Source of the DNA: Cytophagales bacterium
Lineage (GTDB): Bacteria > Bacteroidota > Bacteroidia > Cytophagales > Cyclobacteriaceae
NCBI GenBank assembly: GCA_017303795.1
Contig: JAFLBR010000012.1
Location: forward strand, 90,265 to 154,264
Direction: 5' to 3'
DNA length: 64,000 nt
Shown here: positions 26,853-36,019 of the stretch, piece after piece
How positions within the stretch are numbered: the stretch's first letter is position 1
Layout of the letters: each line of letters begins with the position of its first letter
Notes under the pieces: generated by a model
Told to the model about the DNA's origin: nothing
Seen by the model: the letters and a program-made list of their open reading frames with translations, nothing else
Database searches by the model: none
Translations under genes and position numbers: made by a program

Positions 26853-29026
26853 TACCGTGGGCCAGGAGGACAATGTTTGCGTAAGTAATCGGAATACAAA
26901 GTGGCTAAATGCTCGGAAGTACCTTCGCCTTCGCTAATACCATGCGTACGGTTGGGGTAAGCCATAAACTGAAATTGCTTGCCGTGTTTAACCAATTCGT
27001 TCACTAACATTTCAGCATTGGCATAATGCACATTATCATCGCCAGTGCCATGAATATAAAGTAAATTGCCCTGAAGATTTTTCGCATAAGTAATAGGCGA
27101 ACCAGCAATAAAGTCTTGCAGATTTTCTTGTGGCAAACCCATGTAGCGCTCCTGGTACAGGTTATCGTAAGTAAGTTGATTGGCTACTGCGGCAACAGCA
27201 ATGCCGGTTTTATAAATTTCAGGATATTGAAACAAGAGGTTAAGTGTTGCTGAACCACCACCGCTCCAGCCCCATACTGCAATTCTATCAGCATCTACGA
27301 AAGGCCATTTCAAAATCTCTTTTGCTGCCAGTGCCTGATCTTTTATATTGACCAAACCGATTTTACGATATACGCTTTTTCGCCACGCTCTTCCCTTTGG
27401 GGCAGGTGTTCCGCGGTTATCAATCGACATATAGATATAACCTTCTTCGGCCATGTCGCCAGTAAATAAGTGATTGTCGGCTGCGCCATACGTATCATGT
27501 ACATTAGCGCCCCACGGTTCCGTATATACATAAAACACCACCGGATATTTTTTGGTCGCATCAAAGTTGGTGGGCTTCACCATCCAGCCATCCATTTCTA
27601 CACCTTCTTCTGTTTTTACTTTAAAGAACTCAACCGTTTTAGGTTGGGTAGCATCTTTCAGTTTAGCCTGAATACTTTCTTTTTTATTTAGAGGGGTGTG
27701 CTTGGGTAAGGCTATCAGTTCATTTACCGGTTTGGTAAAACTGTTGTTGAAGCTATGCGAGGCAAATGTTCCGGTAGGTGATATAGAATAGTCGTGGGTT
27801 CCGGCTAAAGCCGATGGTGTTACCAATTCAGCTTTTCCTTTTCCGTCTAACTTAATTTTATAAAGATATTTCTGCGTGGCATTTTGTGGCGATGCCAGAA
27901 AATACAAGAGGTTATTCTTTTCATCAACCAACCGGATATCCATCACATCATAATCGCCTACGGTAATTAAAGTTTGTTTTGTTCCGTCTTTCGAGATGCG
28001 ATATGCATGCCGCCAACCATCTTTCTCACTCATCCATAAAAATTCTTTTCCACCATTCAGCCACCGGAAATAATGCCTGAAGTCTAACGCATACACATTT
28101 TCCCACGGAGTATAAAGATCAATCCAGGCGGCATCCGTTTCAACATAAACCTGAGTGGCTACACCGGTTTGTGAATGGCACGAAAAGATTTTGCTTTCGT
28201 TTTGTTTGCGATTAAGCTGCTGCACCAGAATTTCGGTAGCGCTGTTCCATTCCATGCGCGGCAGGTAATGTTGTTTCGCATCGCCCGGAAGGGCAAGCCA
28301 GGTTATTTTACCAGATGTTACATCGGCCACGCCAATACGGGCAGGCGAAGGAGTTTGGCCCGCGGTAGGATATTCTACCGGAATGATTTTAGAATAAACC
28401 GAATCGGTATTGTTGATCATGTAGAAATCGCGAATCTGGCGCGCATCCAATTGCCAGAATGAAAGTTGTTTGCTGTCCGGGCTCCATTGAAAGCCATCGC
28501 GACATGCAAATTCTTCTTCGTAGGCCCAATCAAAGGTGCCGTTTATTAACTTCCGGTTGCCATCGGTTGTAATGGCTTTTACCTGCCCGCTGCTCAGATC
28601 TTCCACATATAAATTTTGCTCGCTTACATAGGCGGCTTTGGTGCCATCGGGCGATAACTTGGCAAACATAAGTGAGGAGGCAGGTCTTGATTTTCCGATC
28701 TGCGTTAAGGCTTTTGTTTTCAGATCAAGCACCCAATAATCGCCCCGCGTATCTAAGCGCCATACGCGTTGGGTATTGGTAAAAATCAACAGTTTGGATT
28801 GATCTTTCGAGAAGGCATAGTTGCGTACCCGTAAGGCCTGGGCTCCGGCCGGGGTAAGTTCGGTCCTTGATACAAATGTAGTTTTGGTGTTGGCCGGTAA
28901 GTTATATCGATTGATTTCTCCGCCTTCTACACGGTAGTAGGCGTTTCCTTCAGGTGCCCACCGCAGGCCTTGTGCCTGTATAAACCACGGGGCAATCAGT
29001 AATAGTACAATCAGAATTCTCTTCAT
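26852..29026 (-). CDS. S9 family peptidase, dipeptidyl-peptidase IV
   Basis: 724 residues from the ATG at 29026 with a signal peptide ending IQAQ. The N-terminal part (to about residue 470) is the DPP-IV beta-propeller; it holds the substrate-binding double Glu in DWAYEEEF. The hydrolase domain has the nucleophile elbow GWSGGGS (Ser about 588), Asp in GTGDDNVH and His in RTHGISEG. It removes X-Pro dipeptides in the periplasm. A longer frame to 29086 would add 20 residues before the signal peptide and is rejected. The MDMPI-like gene overlaps its stop codon. Confidence 0.93.
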   Translation of the reverse strand: MKRILIVLLLIAPWFIQAQGLRWAPEGNAYYRVEGGEINRYNLPANTKTTFVSRTELTPAGAQALRVRNYAFSKDQSKLLIFTNTQRVWRLDTRGDYWVLDLKTKALTQIGKSRPASSLMFAKLSPDGTKAAYVSEQNLYVEDLSSGQVKAITTDGNRKLINGTFDWAYEEEFACRDGFQWSPDSKQLSFWQLDARQIRDFYMINNTDSVYSKIIPVEYPTAGQTPSPARIGVADVTSGKITWLALPGDAKQHYLPRMEWNSATEILVQQLNRKQNESKIFSCHSQTGVATQVYVETDAAWIDLYTPWENVYALDFRHYFRWLNGGKEFLWMSEKDGWRHAYRISKDGTKQTLITVGDYDVMDIRLVDEKNNLLYFLASPQNATQKYLYKIKLDGKGKAELVTPSALAGTHDYSISPTGTFASHSFNNSFTKPVNELIALPKHTPLNKKESIQAKLKDATQPKTVEFFKVKTEEGVEMDGWMVKPTNFDATKKYPVVFYVYTEPWGANVHDTYGAADNHLFTGDMAEEGYIYMSIDNRGTPAPKGRAWRKSVYRKIGLVNIKDQALAAKEILKWPFVDADRIAVWGWSGGGSATLNLLFQYPEIYKTGIAVAAVANQLTYDNLYQERYMGLPQENLQDFIAGSPITYAKNLQGNLLYIHGTGDDNVHYANAEMLVNELVKHGKQFQFMAYPNRTHGISEGEGTSEHLATLYSDYLRKHCPPGPR

Positions 29027-29120
29027 AGGTGCCAAGTTTATGTGTTGGGGACTTTGGTAGGGCAAGTTATCTAACCCGATGGGCAAAAAACAACACTCTT
29101 AACTAAAATTGCCCTTATCA

Positions 29121-29182
29121 TAAATTTGGATTAGAAGTTCTTTGATTGTGAAGACCTGTTAAATTTGTATCTTTTCAGGTCT
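29121..29182 (+). promoter_or_regulatory. Promoter candidates and AGACCTG inverted repeat before the gene at 29197
   Basis: Two perfect TAnnTTTG elements are present (TAAATTTG at 29121-29128 and 29160-29167). The second lies between AGACCTG (29152-29158) and CAGGTCT (29176-29182), an inverted repeat placed like an operator or leader hairpin. The same AGACCTG word is part of the hairpin at 38214-38256, so it may be a dispersed repeat. Confidence 0.4.
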
Positions 29183-29196
29183 AATAGACTCCCGTA

Positions 29197-30657
29197 ATGG
29201 CCAAGCTAAAGAACATTGTCAAACAACTTTCGGATACCGATTACAAATCCATCTACGATTCGCTTAGTGAAAGCAATGCCGAGAAGTCTGCACACTTGCT
29301 AAAAGCTTTACGCGAACGCCAGTTATCGGATAGTAAGATTATGGTTGAGTTGGAGGTAAATGCCAATGCGTATTACACGCTGCGGTCGCGCTTAAACCAA
29401 AAAATTGAAGAGCATCTGCTACAGCAGATGGAAAGCCCACGCACTGATATTCTGCGTAAAGTGGCTAACCTGAACGAAGTACTGTTTACCAAGAAGCGCA
29501 CCATTACCATTGCTACATTAAAGAAATTAGAAAAGGAATTATTGGATTACGATCTGGCTAATGAGCTTACCGTAATCTATAAATCGCTGAAAAAGCTGCA
29601 TATCAATTCACCCGATCATTTTCAATACTCACAATTGTATAACCGCCATGTGGCCTACATGCTGGCGGTTGATAAAGCCGAGGACTTACTAACCGAATAT
29701 TTCAGAAAATACGGCAGCTACTTTTTATCAAACGATGAGAACGAGAAGCTGGGGCTTTCATTGCTGATGAAAGAAATGCAGAACGTGGCCCGCATTTACG
29801 AATCGCACCGGCTTTATGTGTACCAGAGTTGTATGCTGGTGTTTCACCGGTTGTTTGTAGAACCTGATGATAACCTGCACCTGGATGGCGAATCGATAGA
29901 AGATATCTTCAAGCATGTTCAGAAAATCTTTGACACCTATAACCTCGACCCACTCTATTATCACCTCAACCTGATTTTCGAATTCCTGAAATTAGAGTAC
30001 TATAATCACTACGGGGTTTATCACCAGGTAGAAAAAAGTTTTGAGGAGGTTAACGATGCGGCCACCAACCTGCTCATCAACTATCCATTCTACACATTTG
30101 CAGCCCGCTTTCTGATTACCAAAGTAGAGCGGCACTTGCGCTTGAATACAGAAAAGGAGATGTATGCCGAGAATGAAGGTTTGTTTGAGGATATTGAATC
30201 GGATACGCAAGACGTAACGCGGCATACCATTCACGTGGTATATCGCGCTCTGGGTTGTTATTATGCCAGTAAGTTTGAAGAAGCAGCCAAGCTGATAAAC
30301 GGGTTACTAAACGATGTAAGCCTGAAACGGTTTCCGTTTGTACACATGGAAGTGAAGGCTATTCTGGCACTTCAGTATTGCATGTTGAAAGATTTCGAAT
30401 TGTTTAATCAACTTACCAGCAGCATTCAGCGCCAGATCAGGCTGTTTGGAAAAGATGAATGTGAGAACGTATTACTCTTCTTAAAAATTTTGAAGATTGC
30501 CACCAGCGAAGCCAAGCGCGAAAAAGCAAAAAAGATTATGCAAGTGATACCTAAATTCAAATCATTAAAGCTGAATTACTTTGCGCCTACTACTTTCATC
30601 CGCATGGATAAAGAGTTTGTAGATAATCTTACGGCTATTGATGCTCCGGGCAGTTAG
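29197..30657 (+). CDS. Conserved helical protein of unknown function
   Basis: A 486-residue, almost fully alpha-helical cytosolic protein with no signal peptide or membrane segment. The first about 80 residues (SDTDYKSIYDSLSESNAEKSAHLL) look like a helical adaptor domain. The rest has TPR-like helical pairs (EKSFEEVNDAATNLLINYP, GCYYASKFEEAAKLINGLL). I know similar hypothetical proteins from Cytophagales but no function for them. It stands alone with its own promoter region and is convergent with a serine hydrolase gene 14 bases away. Confidence 0.75.
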   Translation: MAKLKNIVKQLSDTDYKSIYDSLSESNAEKSAHLLKALRERQLSDSKIMVELEVNANAYYTLRSRLNQKIEEHLLQQMESPRTDILRKVANLNEVLFTKKRTITIATLKKLEKELLDYDLANELTVIYKSLKKLHINSPDHFQYSQLYNRHVAYMLAVDKAEDLLTEYFRKYGSYFLSNDENEKLGLSLLMKEMQNVARIYESHRLYVYQSCMLVFHRLFVEPDDNLHLDGESIEDIFKHVQKIFDTYNLDPLYYHLNLIFEFLKLEYYNHYGVYHQVEKSFEEVNDAATNLLINYPFYTFAARFLITKVERHLRLNTEKEMYAENEGLFEDIESDTQDVTRHTIHVVYRALGCYYASKFEEAAKLINGLLNDVSLKRFPFVHMEVKAILALQYCMLKDFELFNQLTSSIQRQIRLFGKDECENVLLFLKILKIATSEAKREKAKKIMQVIPKFKSLKLNYFAPTTFIRMDKEFVDNLTAIDAPGS

Positions 30658-30671
30658 TTAGCTTTCTTGAA

Positions 30672-32165
30672 TCAAGGAACTCGTGTAAACGCCATTCCTT
30701 CAACTTCAAGTGTTGTGGCGCGACCAGCAGCATTCAGTGTAAACTGAACTTTTGTTTTTCCCCACCAGCGTTTATCATACCACCCGCTAAAGGTATCGTA
30801 ATTCCAATGGTCGAGTTTTGCATTCACTACATTATTAATGGCGAGATTTAAACTATTGCCATCAGTCGTTACGATAATTTCTCCATAAAGATCGCTGGCA
30901 TACTTACCAGTATATTCTGTTAACGCGAGTGATGGTTTTGTATTGAGTATGCGTTGCAGATCTTGTTCTTTCTGTTTCTGTTCATATTGCTGACCAAGAT
31001 TTTTATAAAGTGCCTGAAATTCCGTACTCCAATCGCGGGTACCGCCTAAAGCAAACACATCAAAAGCTTTAAACATTAATGCATGGCGCACTTCGGCATG
31101 ATCAAGATTTCCAAAAACATAAACCCCTAATTTACTTTCGGGTAATTGACCATTGATGGCAGTTTCTCCGGCAAGGCTTCCGGTATGAAAGTTTACTTTC
31201 TTGCCTTTATAATCCTGCTGAAACCAACCCAGACTGTAAGTAGTCCAGTTGGGTTTGGTAAGCTGTGCAGTTGGATAAAACTCATCGGCAGGAACAATTA
31301 CCTGCGGTTTAAAAAGTTCCGCCCAGGTAGTTGGTTTTACCAATCGTCCACCGGCATACTTGCTGCTATCTAACATACAGATTGCCCATTTACTCATATC
31401 GTCAACAGAGGCCCACACACTACCGGCTGGGCCAATAGCATCGGCATTCGTGCGACTAATAACAACTGTCTTGCCATCTACCCAATAATGTTCGCTGCTC
31501 TGATTGGCATCGTTCACCATTTGCAAATGCGGGTAGGTGCGCGTCATACCCAACGGTTCAAAAATTCTTTTCTTAATAAAAACTTCCCAGGGCGAACCAC
31601 TTACTTTCTCAATCACTTTGCCCGCATATAAATAAAAAATGTTCTGATAAATAAAACTGGATCGCAGTGAATAGGTAGGAGGTACTTGTTTCATTCGCGC
31701 CAACACTTCATCCGAAGAAATATCCATCACACTCCATAAAAAATCAGTATTACCAACGCCCGAGTTGTGTGTAAACAAATCGCGGATTTTCAGGTCGCGT
31801 GTAACGTACGGATCATACAATTGAAAATCGGGAAGGTGTTTGATCACCGCATCATCCCAACTTATTTTTCCTTCGTCAACCAACATGGCCATGCAAGTAG
31901 CGGTCATGGCTTTGGTAGTGGAGGCGCACGCAAACAAAGTTTGGTCGTTCACGGCTTCGGGTTTATCAAGTTGCCGTACGCCATAGCCTTTCTTAAGCAA
32001 TACTTTTCCATCCTTCACCACGGTAATAGCAAGGCCAGGTACTTGATATTGCTTGCGCGATTTTTCTACGTACGCATCAAACTCTTTAATCAGTTTGGCT
32101 TCTGGTGTTTGGGCTTGTATGGTAATGGTACCAAGTACAAGAATGATGAGTAAAATTCTTTTCAT
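30672..32165 (-). CDS. Beta-lactamase-family serine hydrolase with C-terminal DUF3471-like domain
   Basis: 497 residues with a signal peptide (TIQAQ). Penicillin-binding/class C beta-lactamase fold: the catalytic S-x-x-K is STTK in FACASTTKAMT, the Y-x-N-like position is YQN in FIYQNIFYLY, and the third motif is HTGSLAG. The last about 100 residues (YTGKYASDLYGEIIV) form the DUF3471-like beta domain. Members act as D-aminopeptidases, esterases or amidases; antibiotic resistance is not implied. It is the last gene of a six-gene operon and follows its paralogue after 3 bases. Confidence 0.9.
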   Translation of the reverse strand: MKRILLIILVLGTITIQAQTPEAKLIKEFDAYVEKSRKQYQVPGLAITVVKDGKVLLKKGYGVRQLDKPEAVNDQTLFACASTTKAMTATCMAMLVDEGKISWDDAVIKHLPDFQLYDPYVTRDLKIRDLFTHNSGVGNTDFLWSVMDISSDEVLARMKQVPPTYSLRSSFIYQNIFYLYAGKVIEKVSGSPWEVFIKKRIFEPLGMTRTYPHLQMVNDANQSSEHYWVDGKTVVISRTNADAIGPAGSVWASVDDMSKWAICMLDSSKYAGGRLVKPTTWAELFKPQVIVPADEFYPTAQLTKPNWTTYSLGWFQQDYKGKKVNFHTGSLAGETAINGQLPESKLGVYVFGNLDHAEVRHALMFKAFDVFALGGTRDWSTEFQALYKNLGQQYEQKQKEQDLQRILNTKPSLALTEYTGKYASDLYGEIIVTTDGNSLNLAINNVVNAKLDHWNYDTFSGWYDKRWWGKTKVQFTLNAAGRATTLEVEGMAFTRVP

Positions 32166-32168
32166 AGG

Positions 32169-33251
32169 TTAATCGAGCCAGTTGTATTTTTTGAGAATGG
32201 AAAGTACGGCAGTTCGTTTTTCTTCTTGTGGTGTGGGAATGTTACACAGCATCACATACACAATTCCTTTTTCAGGAATGCTTACATAATCACCATAAAA
32301 GCCACCTTGTGTGCCCGTATGGTAAATCATTTTGTATCCTTCATCGGTTTGCCCGATAAACCAACTCGCCCCGATAAAAGGCGGTGTAGCATCCTGCCAT
32401 TGCGGATAATTCCAGATGGTTCGCGAAGTGGTAATGATTTCTGCATTTAATATTTTATGATCGCGCAACGATTTTTCATAGAGCACTAATTCTTCCACCG
32501 AACTCCACACACCACCATTACCGGCAGCAGCAAACGTGGGCTCTTCGCCATAATCTTTTTCGATGTAGCCGGTTGGTGTTTTCAGGTAGGCATGCGCCAC
32601 GCCTGTTGTAGGGTAGGGCCCATCGGTAATCGTGCTGGTTTTCATTCCGGCAGGAATAAAAATTCTGTTCTTTACTTCGTCCTGCCATTTGTTGCCCGTA
32701 ACTTTTTCAATGATCAAGGCCAGTCCGTTAAAAGCTGGATTGGAATATTCATAGCGCGACCCCGGTTCGAATAGCAATGAATCATTTAATAGAATCGGAT
32801 TAAAGTTCTCCTGATCTTTCGCTGTAAGCAGAAACACACTGTCCAAATGTTGCCTGCGGTTATCGGGCAAGCCGGAAGTATGTGTAAGCAAATGATGTAC
32901 GCGAACTTTTTGTGCTAGCTGCGGATTTTTAAATTCAGGAAAAAATCTGGCGATGCTATCGTTCAAGGAAAGTTTGCCTTCCTGTGCCAACTCAAGAATT
33001 ACATAGGCAACAAATGTTTTTGAAATAGAACCTGTGTTGAATAAAGTTTGAGTAGCAATTTTTTCTTTTGATGGTAAATCGGCCAGGCCATACGCATGAC
33101 TAAATACTACCGAATCATTTTTTAGAATAAGAACCGCGCCACCGGGTGTATTGCCGTTCAGGTAAGAAAAAATGGCATCAACTTCTTTCTCAAATGTGGG
33201 TGCCTGAGTGCAACCGGTTAGGATGAAAACAAGCGCGATGAATTTTCTCAT
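32169..33251 (-). CDS. Serine hydrolase lipoprotein (beta-lactamase family)
   Basis: 360 residues from the ATG at 33251, a lipoprotein with lipobox LTGC. S-x-x-K is SISK in FNTGSISKTFVAY, Y-x-N is YSN in YEYSNPAF, and the third motif is HTGTQGG. The ATG overlaps the TGA of the upstream membrane gene (ATGA). A longer frame to 33308 overlaps that gene and lacks a signal, so it is rejected. It is paralogous to the next gene but lacks the C-terminal DUF3471-like domain. Substrate unknown. Confidence 0.9.
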   Translation of the reverse strand: MRKFIALVFILTGCTQAPTFEKEVDAIFSYLNGNTPGGAVLILKNDSVVFSHAYGLADLPSKEKIATQTLFNTGSISKTFVAYVILELAQEGKLSLNDSIARFFPEFKNPQLAQKVRVHHLLTHTSGLPDNRRQHLDSVFLLTAKDQENFNPILLNDSLLFEPGSRYEYSNPAFNGLALIIEKVTGNKWQDEVKNRIFIPAGMKTSTITDGPYPTTGVAHAYLKTPTGYIEKDYGEEPTFAAAGNGGVWSSVEELVLYEKSLRDHKILNAEIITTSRTIWNYPQWQDATPPFIGASWFIGQTDEGYKMIYHTGTQGGFYGDYVSIPEKGIVYVMLCNIPTPQEEKRTAVLSILKKYNWLD

Positions 33252-33499
33252 TTCACTGCGGGTTTGCGCATCATTCTGAAAATGGCCACCACTGCAATTA
33301 CAGCCCAAACGGTATTGATAAATGTAAACGGATACGCTTCTTTAAATACACTGTTAATGATGAGCAACACCGCGCCCGTAAGGTTCAACACTTGAAAGAT
33401 GAGTGAATCGGATTTTATTTTTTGCAGGCTGTTTAGTGCATAGGCGGCAATCACAGCCACCGAACCAATCCAACCCATTGCCGTTATCCAAACCTCCAT
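33248..33499 (-). CDS. CBU_0592-like small membrane protein
   Basis: 83 residues with three hydrophobic segments. The pattern GWIGSVAVIAAYALNSLQKI and FQVLNLTGAVLLIINS matches the small CBU_0592-type membrane family, whose function is unknown. The start overlaps the stop of the lactonase gene (TAATG) and the stop overlaps the start of the serine hydrolase lipoprotein (ATGA), so it is translationally coupled on both sides. Confidence 0.8.
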   Translation of the reverse strand: MEVWITAMGWIGSVAVIAAYALNSLQKIKSDSLIFQVLNLTGAVLLIINSVFKEAYPFTFINTVWAVIAVVAIFRMMRKPAVK

Positions 33500-34485
33500 T
33501 ACTTTCTCAGTTTTACCCGAACCAGATACATGTCGGCAGTAATGTACAAGGTTTTTTCATCGGGCGATAGCGCACAGTTAGCAGCCAGTTCGGTTAATCT
33601 GATTTTGCCCAATACTTTTCCGGTTGAGTCAAAAATCCAAACGCCACCGGGCCCCGTAGCATAAATGTTTCCGTTGCGATCAACTTTTAGTCCATCCGGC
33701 AAACCTCTGTCGGTAGCAAGGTTTTCTGTGGCATCATAAAAAATACGGGCATTGGCTACACTGTCCGTATCGGTTAACTCAAACTCATACCAGGTTGCTT
33801 TTTTAGGATCGGAATTAGCTACGATAATTTTTTTCTGATCGGGCATTACAATAATACCGTTTGGTTTAGTCAGGCTATCTACCAAGAGTGAAACCACACC
33901 TGAAGTGTTTACTTTGTAAACCCCATTGTGAGGTTGTTCTTTTTCAGGATCGGCATCGTGTTTGGCTAAGCCGTAAGAGGGATCAGTAAAAAATAATTCG
34001 CCTAAACTATTATAGACTGCATCGTTCGGGCTGCTGAATCTTTTTTCGTTATGCGCAGCAGCTATAGAAATAAACTCTGGTTTCGGATTGCTTAGGGCGG
34101 CATTCATTCGTGCCACTCTGCGATCACCATGCTGACAAAGAATTAATGAATCGTTATAATAGATTAATCCATTGGAGCCAGGCTCGTTGCTGGTGGTAGT
34201 GGTGCCAGTAAATCCGGAAGGCGTAAGGTAAACTTCTGCGCCTTCACTTTCTGTCCATTTATAAACCGTATTCCTGGGTACATCCGAAAACAAAAGCATG
34301 TTTTCTTTTTCTATCCACACCGGGCCTTCACTCCATTCGTAACCTTCGGCAACAATTTCAATAGATGCATCTGCATCCACCAATGCATCCAGTGCAGGGT
34401 CAAGCCGTTCAATGGAGCCAATGGTTTTAGTTTCTTTGGGTGTACAGGCAGCGAGTAAGAGCGCTGCAAGAATAAGGTTTCTCAT
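33499..34485 (-). CDS. SMP-30/gluconolactonase-type lipoprotein
   Basis: 328 residues; lipoprotein signal LLLAACT. A six-bladed SMP-30/LRE beta-propeller with EGPVWIEKENMLLFSDV, a metal-binding Glu at the first motif, SSPNDAVYNSLGELFFTDPSYG (Asn/Asp ligands) and DGLKVDRNGNIYATG. The family hydrolyses sugar lactones or related lactones using a divalent metal. It lies in a tight operon with two serine hydrolases and membrane proteins. The exact lactone is unknown. Confidence 0.88.
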   Translation of the reverse strand: MRNLILAALLLAACTPKETKTIGSIERLDPALDALVDADASIEIVAEGYEWSEGPVWIEKENMLLFSDVPRNTVYKWTESEGAEVYLTPSGFTGTTTTSNEPGSNGLIYYNDSLILCQHGDRRVARMNAALSNPKPEFISIAAAHNEKRFSSPNDAVYNSLGELFFTDPSYGLAKHDADPEKEQPHNGVYKVNTSGVVSLLVDSLTKPNGIIVMPDQKKIIVANSDPKKATWYEFELTDTDSVANARIFYDATENLATDRGLPDGLKVDRNGNIYATGPGGVWIFDSTGKVLGKIRLTELAANCALSPDEKTLYITADMYLVRVKLRK

Positions 34486-34529
34486 GGTAGGTTTATTTTG
34501 CGATGGAAGTTAGGAAAAATGTGCTTCGG

Positions 34530-35228
34530 TTACGCCTTCATCAGCAATTTTCGCAACGACATGATGTGTAAGGTGTAGGCTAACGGTACCAGATAGGCCG
34601 GCAAGAACAAGAATGGAAATTGGGTAACAATTACATTGGCAGGTTCATTATCAAAAAACCGGATTGGTGTTGGCATAGATAGAATAGCGACAGCTACAAT
34701 GTTGATAAGCAGCACGAGTCCGAAAATATTCCAAACAATAAGCCATGGTTTTGAATTCAATAGGAAGCGGGCTGCCAATACTGCTGTAACTCCTGTAAGC
34801 ACATCCCAATTTAATCCTTCAAACGTCATTTGAATAGGCAACAGGTTTTGAAGAAATAACATCCAGAGAATAATTTCTACAAACACCCGAAATACCTGAA
34901 GCTGGGTTAATGCCTTTAATGAAATGTGGTGCAGAATATCTTTCATGGTGCTGCTAAAGAGTAAAAACAAAATGGTTATCAGCGGCAGAACAACTACAGG
35001 CATGGCGTTGGCCGGAAATAAATCGAACCGCGAAGTAAACCCAGAGGCAGAAGCTGCACTAACGGCAACAGCCCAAAGAATAAATCCGATTAAAATCCGC
35101 AAGCTGATTTTTTGTTTTCGTTCGGGTATCCAGTTGGTTTTAGCTATGGCCGATTTTAATTCCCGATACAGCAACACAATGAAGATGAGTGTAATAACAG
35201 GAAAACCGAGGGTACTGATAATTTTCAT
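34530..35228 (-). CDS. Hypothetical six-helix membrane protein
   Basis: 232 residues, about six transmembrane segments spread over the whole length, with a short charged C-terminus (MSLRKLLMKA). I do not recognise the family. The ATG overlaps the stop of the upstream TauE/SafE gene (ATGA), and the lactonase gene begins 44 bases downstream, so it belongs to the same operon. Confidence 0.7.
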   Translation of the reverse strand: MKIISTLGFPVITLIFIVLLYRELKSAIAKTNWIPERKQKISLRILIGFILWAVAVSAASASGFTSRFDLFPANAMPVVVLPLITILFLLFSSTMKDILHHISLKALTQLQVFRVFVEIILWMLFLQNLLPIQMTFEGLNWDVLTGVTAVLAARFLLNSKPWLIVWNIFGLVLLINIVAVAILSMPTPIRFFDNEPANVIVTQFPFLFLPAYLVPLAYTLHIMSLRKLLMKA

Positions 35229-35968
35229 ACTGAATGATTTTTTGTTGCAATAAATTCCTGAACCAACATCAGCAAGCCGATTGCCAGTATAAGATACAAA
35301 ACCAGTTTTTGAAATGTGGCTTGATTAAGCTTACCCAGAATAATTTTGCCTGCGTAACTTCCGCCAAAAGCAGCTAACACCAGCAACGGCACATACCATA
35401 TAAATTCTTTTTGTAAAAAACCAAAGTTGAGATACAGCACCGATCGCGCTACATCCACACCAAAGTCGATAGCGGCAGAAGTGCCTACAAACAAATTTTT
35501 TTCAAGTTGATAAGCCGTTAGCGCCAGCCCACGAATAGCCCCACCAGTTCCGATAAACCCAGCCATAAATCCGGCCAGCGATCCCGTCCACACCAAGTTG
35601 GCATGTGTAGGTTTAAGACTTGCCTCTGGATTTCGGAGAAAGAAAATTGAAAAGCCAACTAAGAAAATTCCCAACAAGGTTTTGGCGTATGTGAAAGCAA
35701 CCAGTTGGGTAAGCCATGCGCCAATCACCACAAACACTATGCTGCCTGCGCCCAACCACAATACCAGCTTCCAGTTAATGGTTTTATAAAACAAGATGAG
35801 TTTAGCTGTATTGCTGAATACATGAAGTAAACCGGTTAAGGCAAGCACGGTTTGAAAGTCGAAGAAGAATTGTGCGAGCGGAACAAAAAGTACCGATGAA
35901 CCAAAGCCACCTACCGTGCCCAGAATTTCGGACAGCAGCAGAATAACCAGAAAGAGAAACAGGTTCAT
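35225..35968 (-). CDS. TauE/SafE family permease
   Basis: 247 residues from the ATG at 35968 with about eight transmembrane helices. Family features are GTVGGFGSSVLFVPLAQFF near the N-terminus and the paired motif AGFIGTGGAIRGLALTAY in the second half, the two Gly-rich re-entrant regions of TauE/SafE anion exporters. Such proteins move sulfonates, sulfite or organic anions. The longer frame to 36157 lies antisense to the peptidase gene and is rejected. It is the first gene of the six-gene operon. Confidence 0.88.
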   Translation of the reverse strand: MNLFLFLVILLLSEILGTVGGFGSSVLFVPLAQFFFDFQTVLALTGLLHVFSNTAKLILFYKTINWKLVLWLGAGSIVFVVIGAWLTQLVAFTYAKTLLGIFLVGFSIFFLRNPEASLKPTHANLVWTGSLAGFMAGFIGTGGAIRGLALTAYQLEKNLFVGTSAAIDFGVDVARSVLYLNFGFLQKEFIWYVPLLVLAAFGGSYAGKIILGKLNQATFQKLVLYLILAIGLLMLVQEFIATKNHSV

Positions 35969-36019
35969 AATTCTTTTTATGAAAGGTAATTCATTACTTT
36001 GAAACCAAATACTTATCGC

